Notes under the pieces: generated by a model
What the model was told of the DNA's origin: nothing
The model's database searches: none
The model's input: only the letters and a program-made list of their open reading frames with translations
NCBI GenBank assembly: GCA_030066245.1
Contig: JASJBY010000005.1
Span: forward strand, 1-29,970
Reading direction: 5' to 3'
Length of the DNA stretch: 29,970 nt
Origin: Gammaproteobacteria bacterium
GTDB taxonomy: Bacteria; Pseudomonadota; Gammaproteobacteria; JAABTG01
Made by a program: the position numbers and the translations under genes
Part shown: positions 17,388 through 28,622 of the stretch, piece after piece
Numbering within the stretch: position 1 is the first letter of the stretch
Layout of the letters: every line of letters starts with the position of its first letter

Positions 17388-17404
17388 CACGCCAACGTGG
17401 CGTG
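17388..17404. promoter_or_regulatory. 17-bp palindrome upstream of gltB1 (possible operator)
   Basis: CACGCCA (17388-17394), three-base centre ACG, TGGCGTG (17398-17404): a perfect 7-bp dyad about 100 bp before the gltB1 start. Its size and symmetry resemble a dimeric regulator site. I could not match it to a known consensus and see no convincing -35/-10 pair beside it, so an operator role is inference from position only. Confidence 0.3.
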
Positions 17405-17490
17405 TCTCTGTTGCGGACCATAGGTAGGACTTCATTCAGCTTCGGAGGATTTGCTAGGCTCTTGTTTTGACGGTGCCGCAGCGCGTCGTC

Positions 17491-17498
17491 GAGGAGAG
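17491..17498 (+). promoter_or_regulatory. ribosome-binding site that fixes the gltB1 start
   Basis: GAGGAGAG lies four bases before ATG 17503. The open frame itself could begin at a TTG at 17467, but this strong Shine-Dalgarno and the resulting 20-residue propeptide before the catalytic cysteine favour 17503. Confidence 0.8.
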
Positions 17499-17502
17499 CC
17501 CC

Positions 17503-21975
<4,473 letters not shown>

Positions 21976-21980
21976 GGGGA

Positions 21981-22036
21981 CGTGACTCGTGACTCGTGAA
22001 CCGTGAACCGTGAAGCGTGAAGCGTGAAGCGTGAAG
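21981..22036 (+). repeat. tandem heptamer array, 8 units (left arm of gltB1-gltD1 element)
   Basis: Eight head-to-tail 7-bp units starting 6 bp after the gltB1 stop: CGTGACT twice, CGTGAAC twice, CGTGAAG four times, then CGGG. All share CGTGA followed by two variable bases; identical units are adjacent, which points to stepwise duplication by slippage. Such short tandem heptamers recall STRR-type repeats described in cyanobacteria and seen between genes in some proteobacteria. Paired with the inverted array at 22128-22155, it forms the ends of an element filling the gene gap. Confidence 0.9.
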
Positions 22037-22042
22037 CGGGCA

Positions 22043-22100
22043 GTAAACAGGGGGCAGCCGGAGATTTCGCGGGAATGGTCATGCCGATCAACTTGTTTAC
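22043..22100 (+). repeat. nested inverted repeat within the heptamer-bounded element
   Basis: GTAAACA (22043-22049) and TGTTTAC (22094-22100) form a perfect 7-bp pair around 44 bases. Both lie inside the two heptamer arrays, so a transcript could stack this inner stem inside the long outer stem. A G-run follows the left arm and a C-run follows the right one, but these are not positioned to extend the stem. No gene is apparent in the core. Confidence 0.45.
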
Positions 22101-22127
22101 CCCCGGGTTGTCTTAAACTTTTGCCAA

Positions 22128-22155
22128 TCACGAGTCACGAATCACGAGTCACGAA
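22128..22155 (+). repeat. inverted tandem heptamer array, 4 units, abutting the gltD1 start
   Basis: Units TCACGAG, TCACGAA, TCACGAG, TCACGAA are the reverse complement of the left-array theme (CGTGA core). Five C residues and then the gltD1 ATG follow. The array can pair with 21981-22000, with the flanking GGGG (21977-21980) opposite CCCC, giving an imperfect stem of about 25-30 bp. It occupies the position where the gltD1 Shine-Dalgarno would be expected. Confidence 0.85.
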
Positions 22156-22160
22156 CCCCC

Positions 22161-23612
22161 ATGCCCTCCCCGAATCCCTTTCAATTCGTCGAGCTGCCGC
22201 GACGGGAGCCGGACAAGGTATCCGTGGAGGTGCGAATCAGGGATTTCAAAGAGATTTACGGACACTACGACCAACCGACAGCGGCGGCCCAGGCAGGGCG
22301 CTGCATTGCCTGCGGCAATCCCTACTGCGAGTGGCGCTGCCCGGTTCATAACTATATCCCCAACTGGCTGGGGCTGGTTCGGGAAGGCCGCTTGCTCGAG
22401 GCCGCCGAGCTTTGCCACCAGACTAATTCCCTCCCGGAGATCTGCGGCCGCATCTGCCCTCAGGATCGTCTGTGCGAGGGGGTCTGTACCCTCGAAGACG
22501 GCTTCGGGGCCGTGACCATCGGTGCCATCGAGAAGTACATCACCGACGAGGCTTTTCGCCAGGGTTGGCGACCGGATCTGAGCCACGTGGTCGACACCGG
22601 CCGGCGGGTGGCGGTGGTCGGCGCAGGACCGGCCGGGTTGGCCTGTGCTGACGTGCTGTTGCGCCACGGAGTGAGGGCGACGGTCTACGATAGCCAGCCG
22701 GAAGTGGGAGGACTGCTGACTTTCGGCATTCCACCTTTCAAGCTGGAGAAAGAAGTCGTCATGCGCCGCCGAGCCATCCTGGAGGACATGGGTGCCCGGT
22801 TCGTGCTGAATACCGAGATAGGCCGTGATGTTGCCTTCAGCGAGTTGTTGCAGGATAGCGATGCAGTTTTCCTGGGTATGGGCGCCTACCGAAGCCTTCG
22901 CGGTGGCTTTCGAGGCGAACAGCTGCCAGGTGTCCACGAGGCCCTCCCCTACCTGATTTCCAACGTGCGTCGACGGCTCGACTTACCACAGGCGGCCGGA
23001 TCTCCTTACATCGACATGGCGGGCCAGCGGGTCATGGTCCTCGGAGGCGGTGATACGGCCATGGACTGCAACCGTACTGCGGTTCGCCAGGGGGCCCGAC
23101 ATGTTATCTGCGCCTACCGGCGAGACGAGAAGAACATGCCTGGCTCCCGGCGGGAGGTGGCGAATGCGAAAGAGGAGGGCGTGGAGTTCCTCTGGAATCG
23201 CCAGCCGGTGGCGGTGCTCGGCACCGACAGGGTCGAGGGCGTGCGCCTCGTCTATACGCGCCTGGGAGAACCCGACGAAAAGGGACGCCGGCTTCCAGAA
23301 CCAATTCCCGGCTCCGAAGAGGTGATTCCAGCGGACCGGGTGCTCATCGCATTCGGCTTCCAGCCGAGCCCGCCCGCGTGGCTCACCCAATTCGACATCC
23401 GGGTCGATGAGCACGGTCGGGTGGTGACCGGAGCCCGGCGGGCGCTGCCCCTGCAGACCCAAAACCCCAAGGTATTCGCCGCCGGGGACATGGTGCGGGG
23501 CTCTTCCTTGGTGGTCCACGCCGTGGCGGAGGGGCGGGATGCCGCCCATGGCATCGTCCAATCATTGGGCGTCGCGGATTTCGTCGCCCGCGCCAGGGGC
23601 GCAGTCAGCTGA
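22161..23612 (+). CDS. gltD: glutamate synthase small (beta) subunit, enterobacterial type
   Basis: FAD- and Fe-S-containing subunit that takes electrons from NADPH and passes them to GltB. It has 483 residues (E. coli 472). The N-terminal iron-sulphur region has Cys48, 51, 56 and 60 and Cys95, 99, 105 and 109 (CGRICPQDRLCEGVC). FAD-binding GAGPAG is at 154-159 and the NADPH-site LGGGDTA at 294-300. The start MPSPNPFQFVEL aligns with the E. coli N terminus, but no Shine-Dalgarno precedes it; the 28 bp ending five bases before the ATG are four inverted heptamers. It is the partner of the upstream gltB, and an intrinsic terminator lies 64 bp after its stop. Confidence 0.96.
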   Translation: MPSPNPFQFVELPRREPDKVSVEVRIRDFKEIYGHYDQPTAAAQAGRCIACGNPYCEWRCPVHNYIPNWLGLVREGRLLEAAELCHQTNSLPEICGRICPQDRLCEGVCTLEDGFGAVTIGAIEKYITDEAFRQGWRPDLSHVVDTGRRVAVVGAGPAGLACADVLLRHGVRATVYDSQPEVGGLLTFGIPPFKLEKEVVMRRRAILEDMGARFVLNTEIGRDVAFSELLQDSDAVFLGMGAYRSLRGGFRGEQLPGVHEALPYLISNVRRRLDLPQAAGSPYIDMAGQRVMVLGGGDTAMDCNRTAVRQGARHVICAYRRDEKNMPGSRREVANAKEEGVEFLWNRQPVAVLGTDRVEGVRLVYTRLGEPDEKGRRLPEPIPGSEEVIPADRVLIAFGFQPSPPAWLTQFDIRVDEHGRVVTGARRALPLQTQNPKVFAAGDMVRGSSLVVHAVAEGRDAAHGIVQSLGVADFVARARGAVS

Positions 23613-23676
23613 CCCAGCCCATGAGACGCGCGATTGACCCGCCTGCCGGACGCCCCTTCATACCGTTGGTCGCTGC

Positions 23677-23705
23677 CCCAAACCCTGGTCTTCGTTTGGG
23701 TTTTT
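23677..23705 (+). terminator. intrinsic terminator after gltD1
   Basis: CCCAAAC (23677-23683), a 10-base loop, GTTTGGG (23694-23700), then TTTTT (23701-23705). A textbook Rho-independent structure 64 bp after the gltD1 stop. It separates transcription of the first GOGAT pair from the second. Confidence 0.85.
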
Positions 23706-23972
23706 CCGCCCATGGCCGCAGGCATACTGAATCGGTGTCGACAGCGTGGCCCACACCGTCCGTGAGCCACGGCCAGGGACGTCCCGCGCCCTGGGGGAAC
23801 GTCATCTCAGTCCGGCAGATGTCCGCCCTGACCGAACGCGTCAGGGGCTGGCACAAATCAGCCCTATCGGGTATTTTGCTCGGTTCCGCGCAGCGTTACG
23901 GCCTGCTGACGCGTTGAATGCCCAGCGGACGGGGGATTGGTACGCTGTTGAATTCCAGAAGAGAGGTTGCAG
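23706..23972 (+). other. gltB2 leader/promoter region, no gene seen
   Basis: The 267 bp after the terminator hold no convincing gene; the short open frames here look like chance. It must carry the gltB2 promoter, but I see no strong -35/-10 pair. The notable content is two neighbouring hairpins at 23826-23864. AGAGAGG at 23960-23966 is the gltB2 ribosome-binding site, six bases before ATG 23973. Confidence 0.6.
23826..23864 (+). promoter_or_regulatory. paired hairpins in the gltB2 leader (possible attenuator-like switch)
   Basis: Hairpin 1: CCCTGAC (23826-23832), 7-base loop, GTCAGGG (23840-23846). Hairpin 2: GGGCTG (23845-23850), 8-base loop, CAGCCC (23859-23864). They share bases 23845-23846, so full forms exclude each other by two base pairs. 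Hairpin 2 is followed after a short gap by TATTTT (23872-23877). No known riboswitch class is recognised. The position, 109-147 bp before gltB2, fits a leader only if transcription starts upstream. Confidence 0.3.
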
Positions 23973-26900
23973 ATGAGCCACGGGACTTTGCCGCCAAAGC
24001 AGGGTCTGTATGATCCGGCAAACGAGCACGACGCATGCGGTGTTGGTTTCGTCGCCAACATCAAGGGCCGCAAGAGCCACGAGATCATCCGTCAGGGGCT
24101 TTGCATACTCGAAAACCTGACCCACCGCGGTGCGGTGGGAGCCGATCCGCTGGCCGGCGATGGCGCCGGCATCCTGCTCCAGGTGCCCGATTCGCTGCTG
24201 CGAGCCGAGTGCGCTGAACAGGACATCAGCCTGCCTGCCGCGGGGGACTACGGTGTCGGCATGCTGTTTCTGCCTCAGAACCCGCAGACCCGCGGTGCCT
24301 GCGAGCAGATTATTGCCCGCTTCGTGGAGGCAGAGCAGCAAGTGTTGCTCGGCTGGCGCGATGTGCCCACCGACAACAGCCGACTGGGGGACAGCGTTAA
24401 AGCCGTGGAGCCCGTCGTGCGCCAGGTCTTCATCGGTCGCAACGGTCACACGGGGCCGGGTGAGGAATTCGAGCGCAAGCTCTTCGTGATCCGCAAGCAG
24501 GTGGAGAACACCGTGCGGGACTCGGACATGCCGGACCGGGAGATGTTCTATATCCCGTCCATGTCCTCACGCACGCTGCTCTACAAAGGGATGCTGCTCG
24601 CGAACCAGGTGGGCACCTACTACGCGGATCTGGGTGACGAGCGCATGGTGACGGCGCTTGCCCTGGTGCACCAGCGTTTCTCTACCAACACCTTCCCGTC
24701 CTGGGATTTGGCCCAACCTTTCAGAATGATCTGCCACAACGGCGAGATCAACACCCTTCGGGGCAACGTCAACTGGATGGCCGCCCGGCGTCGCCCCATG
24801 GCATCCGAGTTGCTCGGCGATGATCTGGACAAGCTCTGGCCGTTAATCGCCGAGGGTCAGTCGGACTCCGCATGTTTCGACAACGCGCTGGAGCTGCTGG
24901 TAGCCGGCGGCTACTCCCTGGCGCACGCCATGATGATGCTCATTCCCGAGGCGTGGTCGGATAATCCGCTGATGGACGAACAGCGGCGGGCTTTCTACGA
25001 GTACCACGCCGCTCTCATGGAGCCCTGGGACGGCCCTGCGGCCGTCGCCTTCACGGACGGCCGGCAGATCGGCGCCACTCTCGATCGCAACGGGCTGCGC
25101 CCCGCGCGCTACCTCATCACCAAGGATGACCTGGTGGTGATGGGCTCGGAGATGGGCGTGCTGGATATTCCGGAAGAGCGCATCGTCAAGAAATGGCGCC
25201 TGCAGCCCGGCAAGATGTTTCTCATCGACCTGGAGGAGGGCCGCATCATCGACGATGCCGAGCTCAAGGCCGAGCTGGCGCAGGCTAAGCCTTACCAGGA
25301 CTGGCTGGACAAGACCCAGATCAAGCTGCGGAGCCTGCCGCCCGAAGTGGGTCCCATGGCGCCGGATCCCGCCACCCTGTTGGACCGCCAGCAGGCCTTC
25401 GCCTACACCCAGGAGGACATCAAGTTCCTGATGACGCCCATGGCGGTCACGGGCCAGGAGGCTATCGGCTCCATGGGAGCCGACAATCCGCCGGCCGTTC
25501 TGTCGAACAGGGCCAAGCCGCTGTTCAACTACTTCAAGCAGAATTTCGCCCAGGTGACCAATCCGGCCATCGACCCTATCAGGGAAGAGCTGGTGATGTC
25601 GCTGGTGTCCCTCATCGGTCCGCGACCGAACCTGCTCGGTTTGAAGACCGGCGGCACGCACCTGCGGCTGGAAGTGAGCCAGCCCATCATCACCAATGCC
25701 GAGCTCGGCCGCATACGCCACATCGAGGACTATACCGGCGGTGCTTTCCGCACCAAGACGCTCAGCATGTGTTATCCGGCAACCCAGGGGGCCGAAGGCA
25801 TGGCGCCCGCCCTGGAGTCACTTTGTGCCAAAGCAGAAGCGGCCGTGCGCGAGGGCCACAACATTCTGGTCCTGTCCGACCGGGACATGGATGCCGATCA
25901 CATTGCTATTCCGGCCCTGCTCGCAACCTCCGCCGTACATCATCACCTGGTGAGAGCCGGCCTGCGCACGGAATCGGGTCTCGTGGTCGAGACCGGAGCC
26001 GCCCGCGAAGTGCATCACTTCGCCGTGCTGGCGGGATACGGCGCGGAAGCGGTCAATCCCTACCTGGCCTTCGACACCCTGTTGGCCCTGCACCGCAAGC
26101 TGCCGGAGGACCTCAGCGATGAGGAAGTCCAGAAGCGGTACATCAAGGCCGTTGACAAGGGCCTGCTCAAGGTCATGTCGAAGATGGGAATCTCCACCTA
26201 CCAGTCATACTGCGGCGCCCAGATCTTCGATGCCGTCGGTCTCGCCAGCGGGTTCGTGGACAAGTATTTCACCGGCACGGCCACGACCATCGAAGGGGTG
26301 GGCATCCAGGAGATCGCCGAGGAGTCCGTGCGCTGGCATAGGGACGCCTACGGCAATGCCCACGTTTACCGGGGCCATCTGGACGCAGGCGGGGACTACG
26401 CCTACAGGCTGCGCGGAGAGGACCATGCCTGGACGCCGGACAGCATCTCCAAGCTCCAGCATGCCACGCGCTCCAACAGCTACGAGACCTACCAGGAGTT
26501 TGCGCGCCAGGTCAACGAACAGAGCGAGCGTCTTCTGACCCTGCGCGGTCTGTTTGAGCTCCAGTTCGCCGCCGAGCCGGTGCCGCTGGACGAAGTCGAG
26601 CCGGCAGCGAACATCGTCAAGCGTTTTGCCACCGGCGCCATGTCTTTCGGCTCCATCTCCTACGAGGCCCACACCACCCTGGCGCTGGCCATGAACCGCA
26701 TTGGCGGCAAGTCCAACACCGGAGAGGGCGGTGAGGAGCCGGAGCGCTTCGTTCCCCTGGAAAATGGCGACTCCAAGCGCTCTGCCATCAAGCAGGTGGC
26801 TTCGGGGCGCTTCGGCGTGACCACCGAATACCTGGCAAACGCCGACGACATCCAGATTAAAGTGGCCCAGGGAGCCAAGCCCGGAGAGGGCGGACAGCTG

Positions 26901-28619
26901 CCGGGCCACAAGGTCGATGCCACCATCGCAAGAGTGCGCCACTCCACGCCCGGCGTGGGCCTGATCTCACCCCCTCCGCATCACGACATCTACTCCATCG
27001 AGGACCTGGCCCAGCTCATCCACGACCTGAAGAACGTCAATCCCCGGGCCCGCATCAGCGTGAAGCTGGTGTCCGAGGTAGGCGTGGGCACCGTAGCCGC
27101 CGGGGTGTCCAAGGCCCATGCTGACCACGTCACCATCGCCGGCTATGACGGCGGCACCGGGGCCAGCCCGCTCACTTCCATCAAGCATGCCGGCTCGCCC
27201 TGGGAGATCGGTCTGGCCGAGACCCACCAGACGCTGGTGCTCAACCGCTTGCGCGGACGCATCGCCGTGCAGGTGGATGGCGGCATGCGTACCGGTCGGG
27301 ACGTGGTGATCGGTGCCCTGCTCGGTGCCGACGAATTCGGCTTCGCCACTGCCCCGCTCATCGTCACGGGCTGCATCATGATGCGCAAGTGCCATCTGAA
27401 TACCTGTCCCGTGGGGGTTGCCACCCAGGACCCTGAACTGCGGAGGCGCTTCACGGGCCAGCCGGAACACGTCGTGAACTACTTCTTCTTCGTGGCGGAG
27501 GAAGTACGGGAGCTAATGGCCCGGCTCGGCTTCCGCCGCTTCGATGACATGATCGGACAAATGGACAAGCTGGACATGCGTCGGGCCATCGGCCATTGGA
27601 AGGCCAGGGGCCTTGATTTCAGTCGTATTCTGGCAAAGCCCGAAGCGGATGCGGCGGTGGCCGTCTACAACCGGGAAGCCCAGGAACACGGCCTGGAGGG
27701 CGCGCTGGACAACCGGCTCATCGAACAGGCTCAGCGCGCTCTGGACCGGCAGGAGGCAGTGCGTATCGAGCTGCCCATCCGCAACACCAACCGCACCGTG
27801 GGTGCCATGCTCTCCGGGGAGGTCGCCAAGCGGTATGGCCACGAAGGGCTTCCGGAGGACACTATCTACGTCAAGGCGAAAGGGACCGCCGGCCAGAGCT
27901 TCGGCGCCTGGCTCGCCCGGGGCGTGACCATCGAGCTGGAGGGCGACGCCAACGACTATGTGGGCAAAGGGCTGTCCGGCGGCCGGCTTGTGGTTTATCC
28001 GCCGGTCGAATGCCCCATCGTCCCTGAGGAGAACATCATCATCGGCAACACGGTGCTGTACGGCGCCATCAGCGGCGAGTGCTATTTCCGCGGTGTCGCC
28101 GGGGAGCGCTTCGCGGTTCGCAACTCCGGCGCCGTCGCGGTGGTGGAAGGCGTCGGCGATCATGGCTGCGAGTACATGACCGGGGGGATTGTCGTGGTGC
28201 TCGGCGACACGGGTCGCAACTTCGCGGCCGGAATGAGCGGCGGCGTTGCCTACGTGCTCGACGAGTCGGGCGACTTCGCGCGCCGCTGCAATCTGGCCAT
28301 GGTGGAGCTCGAGCCGATAGCCGACGAGGACAGAGCGCTGGAGAAACTCGACCACCAGGGGGGCGACCTGGAGACTCACGGCCGGGTGGACATCACCCAT
28401 GACATGACGCGCTTCGACGCGCGGCGTCTGCGGGGCTTGATCGAAAAGCACTCGCACTACACCAACAGCGCTCGGGCCAGGGAGATTCTGGAGGGCTGGG
28501 ATGAATTCTTGCCCAAGTTCGTGAAGGTGATGCCGGTGGACTATCGACGAGCCCTGCTGGAGATGAAGCAGGCGCGCGCGACGGCGGCGGTGCCAATGGC
28601 CGCAGAGGGAGGGCGATAA
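23973..28619 (+). CDS. gltB: second glutamate synthase large subunit, divergent type
   Basis: Second GOGAT alpha subunit, 1548 residues, catalysing the same reaction as the upstream copy but from a different branch. Propeptide of 21 residues, nucleophile Cys22 (HDACGVGFVANIKG), glutaminase domain to about 420, FMN synthase barrel (SNTGEGGEEPERF, GQLPGHKVDATIARVRHS), 3Fe-4S cysteines 1134, 1140 and 1145 (CX5CX4C) and the C-terminal GXGXG domain (NDYVGKGLSGG). Compared with GltB1 the catalytic motifs are shared, but long stretches differ (LTHRGAVGADPLAGDGAG against LSHRGAVAADGKTGDGCG), so this is not a recent duplicate. The frame begins at a TTG (23967), but ATG 23973 with AGAGAGG six bases upstream is preferred. 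gltD2 starts three bases after its stop. Confidence 0.96.
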   Translation: MSHGTLPPKQGLYDPANEHDACGVGFVANIKGRKSHEIIRQGLCILENLTHRGAVGADPLAGDGAGILLQVPDSLLRAECAEQDISLPAAGDYGVGMLFLPQNPQTRGACEQIIARFVEAEQQVLLGWRDVPTDNSRLGDSVKAVEPVVRQVFIGRNGHTGPGEEFERKLFVIRKQVENTVRDSDMPDREMFYIPSMSSRTLLYKGMLLANQVGTYYADLGDERMVTALALVHQRFSTNTFPSWDLAQPFRMICHNGEINTLRGNVNWMAARRRPMASELLGDDLDKLWPLIAEGQSDSACFDNALELLVAGGYSLAHAMMMLIPEAWSDNPLMDEQRRAFYEYHAALMEPWDGPAAVAFTDGRQIGATLDRNGLRPARYLITKDDLVVMGSEMGVLDIPEERIVKKWRLQPGKMFLIDLEEGRIIDDAELKAELAQAKPYQDWLDKTQIKLRSLPPEVGPMAPDPATLLDRQQAFAYTQEDIKFLMTPMAVTGQEAIGSMGADNPPAVLSNRAKPLFNYFKQNFAQVTNPAIDPIREELVMSLVSLIGPRPNLLGLKTGGTHLRLEVSQPIITNAELGRIRHIEDYTGGAFRTKTLSMCYPATQGAEGMAPALESLCAKAEAAVREGHNILVLSDRDMDADHIAIPALLATSAVHHHLVRAGLRTESGLVVETGAAREVHHFAVLAGYGAEAVNPYLAFDTLLALHRKLPEDLSDEEVQKRYIKAVDKGLLKVMSKMGISTYQSYCGAQIFDAVGLASGFVDKYFTGTATTIEGVGIQEIAEESVRWHRDAYGNAHVYRGHLDAGGDYAYRLRGEDHAWTPDSISKLQHATRSNSYETYQEFARQVNEQSERLLTLRGLFELQFAAEPVPLDEVEPAANIVKRFATGAMSFGSISYEAHTTLALAMNRIGGKSNTGEGGEEPERFVPLENGDSKRSAIKQVASGRFGVTTEYLANADDIQIKVAQGAKPGEGGQLPGHKVDATIARVRHSTPGVGLISPPPHHDIYSIEDLAQLIHDLKNVNPRARISVKLVSEVGVGTVAAGVSKAHADHVTIAGYDGGTGASPLTSIKHAGSPWEIGLAETHQTLVLNRLRGRIAVQVDGGMRTGRDVVIGALLGADEFGFATAPLIVTGCIMMRKCHLNTCPVGVATQDPELRRRFTGQPEHVVNYFFFVAEEVRELMARLGFRRFDDMIGQMDKLDMRRAIGHWKARGLDFSRILAKPEADAAVAVYNREAQEHGLEGALDNRLIEQAQRALDRQEAVRIELPIRNTNRTVGAMLSGEVAKRYGHEGLPEDTIYVKAKGTAGQSFGAWLARGVTIELEGDANDYVGKGLSGGRLVVYPPVECPIVPEENIIIGNTVLYGAISGECYFRGVAGERFAVRNSGAVAVVEGVGDHGCEYMTGGIVVVLGDTGRNFAAGMSGGVAYVLDESGDFARRCNLAMVELEPIADEDRALEKLDHQGGDLETHGRVDITHDMTRFDARRLRGLIEKHSHYTNSARAREILEGWDEFLPKFVKVMPVDYRRALLEMKQARATAAVPMAAEGGR

Positions 28620-28622
28620 GTC

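Noticed and set aside
21981..22155. CRISPR array
   Set aside because: The units are contiguous 7-mers without spacers and occur in inverted groups; no cas genes are present.
23849..23862. TGGCAC upstream of gltB2 as a sigma-54 (RpoN) promoter
   Set aside because: The GG to GC spacing is 9 bases, not the required 10, and the -12 part lacks the TTGC form.
23621..23917. Short plus-strand open frame between gltD1 and gltB2
   Set aside because: It spans the intrinsic terminator and leader hairpins, has no ribosome-binding site and no recognisable motif.
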